In this document: positions 63,924 to 64,000 of the stretch, one piece after another
Layout: the number at the start of each line of letters is the position of its first letter
How positions within the stretch are numbered: the stretch's first letter is position 1
NCBI RefSeq assembly: GCF_004765605.1
Contig: NZ_SRLC01000003.1
Span: 1 to 64,000 of the forward strand
Length of the DNA stretch: 64,000 bases
Direction of reading: 5' to 3'
Origin: Hymenobacter aquaticus
GTDB lineage: Bacteria; Bacteroidota; Bacteroidia; Cytophagales; Hymenobacteraceae
Program-made: the position numbers and the translations under genes
Notes under the pieces: model-generated
What the model saw: the letters and a program-made list of their open reading frames with translations, nothing else
Told to the model about the DNA's origin: nothing
Database searches by the model: none

Positions 63924-64000
63924 AGCCGTAGTCAGTTCAGGTCAGAAAAAAGGATTGGCTTTCCCCTCTCTGATCCGCTGCCCGGCCCCGACCCCTACGC

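Overview
This window reads as chromosomal DNA from a GC-rich member of the Bacteroidota, most likely Hymenobacter or a close relative in the Cytophagales. The grounds are: promoters of the TTTG/TTG-N19-21-TAnnTTTG type, a secreted protein with a type IX secretion C-terminal sorting domain, TonB-dependent receptors with a DUF4249 partner, a FecR-type anti-sigma factor, a PagL-like acyloxyacyl hydrolase, DUF2480 and DUF2807 proteins, and high GC coding sequence with little detectable Shine-Dalgarno signal. No phage, insertion sequence, CRISPR array or plasmid function was seen. Genus assignment is inference.

Layout. 1-450 holds three tandem leftward promoters whose gene lies off the left edge; an rRNA operon is possible. 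0.4-8.8 kb (minus strand) carries a beta-lactamase-fold hydrolase, a lipoprotein, an amino acid permease, a DUF2480 protein, tsaB, an AT-rich membrane gene, a C-terminal processing protease, rnpA and rpmH. 9-21 kb carries an M61 peptidase, a PfkB kinase, tRNA-His, a DEAD-box helicase, a T9SS cargo protein, upp, a FemAB/GNAT-like gene, a Wzi-like outer membrane protein and a Rieske lipoprotein. 21-27.6 kb (plus) carries an MsbA-type exporter, gmhA, comM/yifB and pyrD, with tRNA-Lys on the minus strand. 27.7-34.9 kb carries envelope genes, including three tandem outer membrane beta-barrel paralogues, an M20 dipeptidase and a pair of small paralogues. 35-46 kb carries plsY, a 1788-residue exported protein, prmA and tpiA. 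46-50 kb is an iron-type uptake unit: a TonB siderophore receptor and a PepSY membrane protein behind a Fur-like operator array. 50.7-56 kb carries uvrA, a hydrolase that has lost its nucleophilic serine, and a small CCHH protein.

56.1-63.9 kb is a minus-strand cluster that, in transcription order, encodes a DUF2807 lipoprotein, a TonB-dependent receptor without an STN domain, a DUF4249 lipoprotein, a FecR anti-sigma protein and a protein with a detached STN domain plus GLVN-type repeats. It looks like a surface-signalling unit in which the signalling domain has been separated from the receptor. No ECF sigma gene is in view. The receptor is preceded by three 14-bp dyads spaced exactly 22 bp apart; the siderophore receptor has three 7-bp half-sites with the same 22-bp spacing.

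The intergenic DNA is unusually rich in long inverted repeats. At least eight elements of about 85-165 bp, in several sequence families, lie between genes from 33.8 kb onward, plus an eight-copy 21-bp tandem repeat at 35.9 kb. No transposase accompanies them. Many ordinary hairpin terminators and several well-formed promoters could also be placed.
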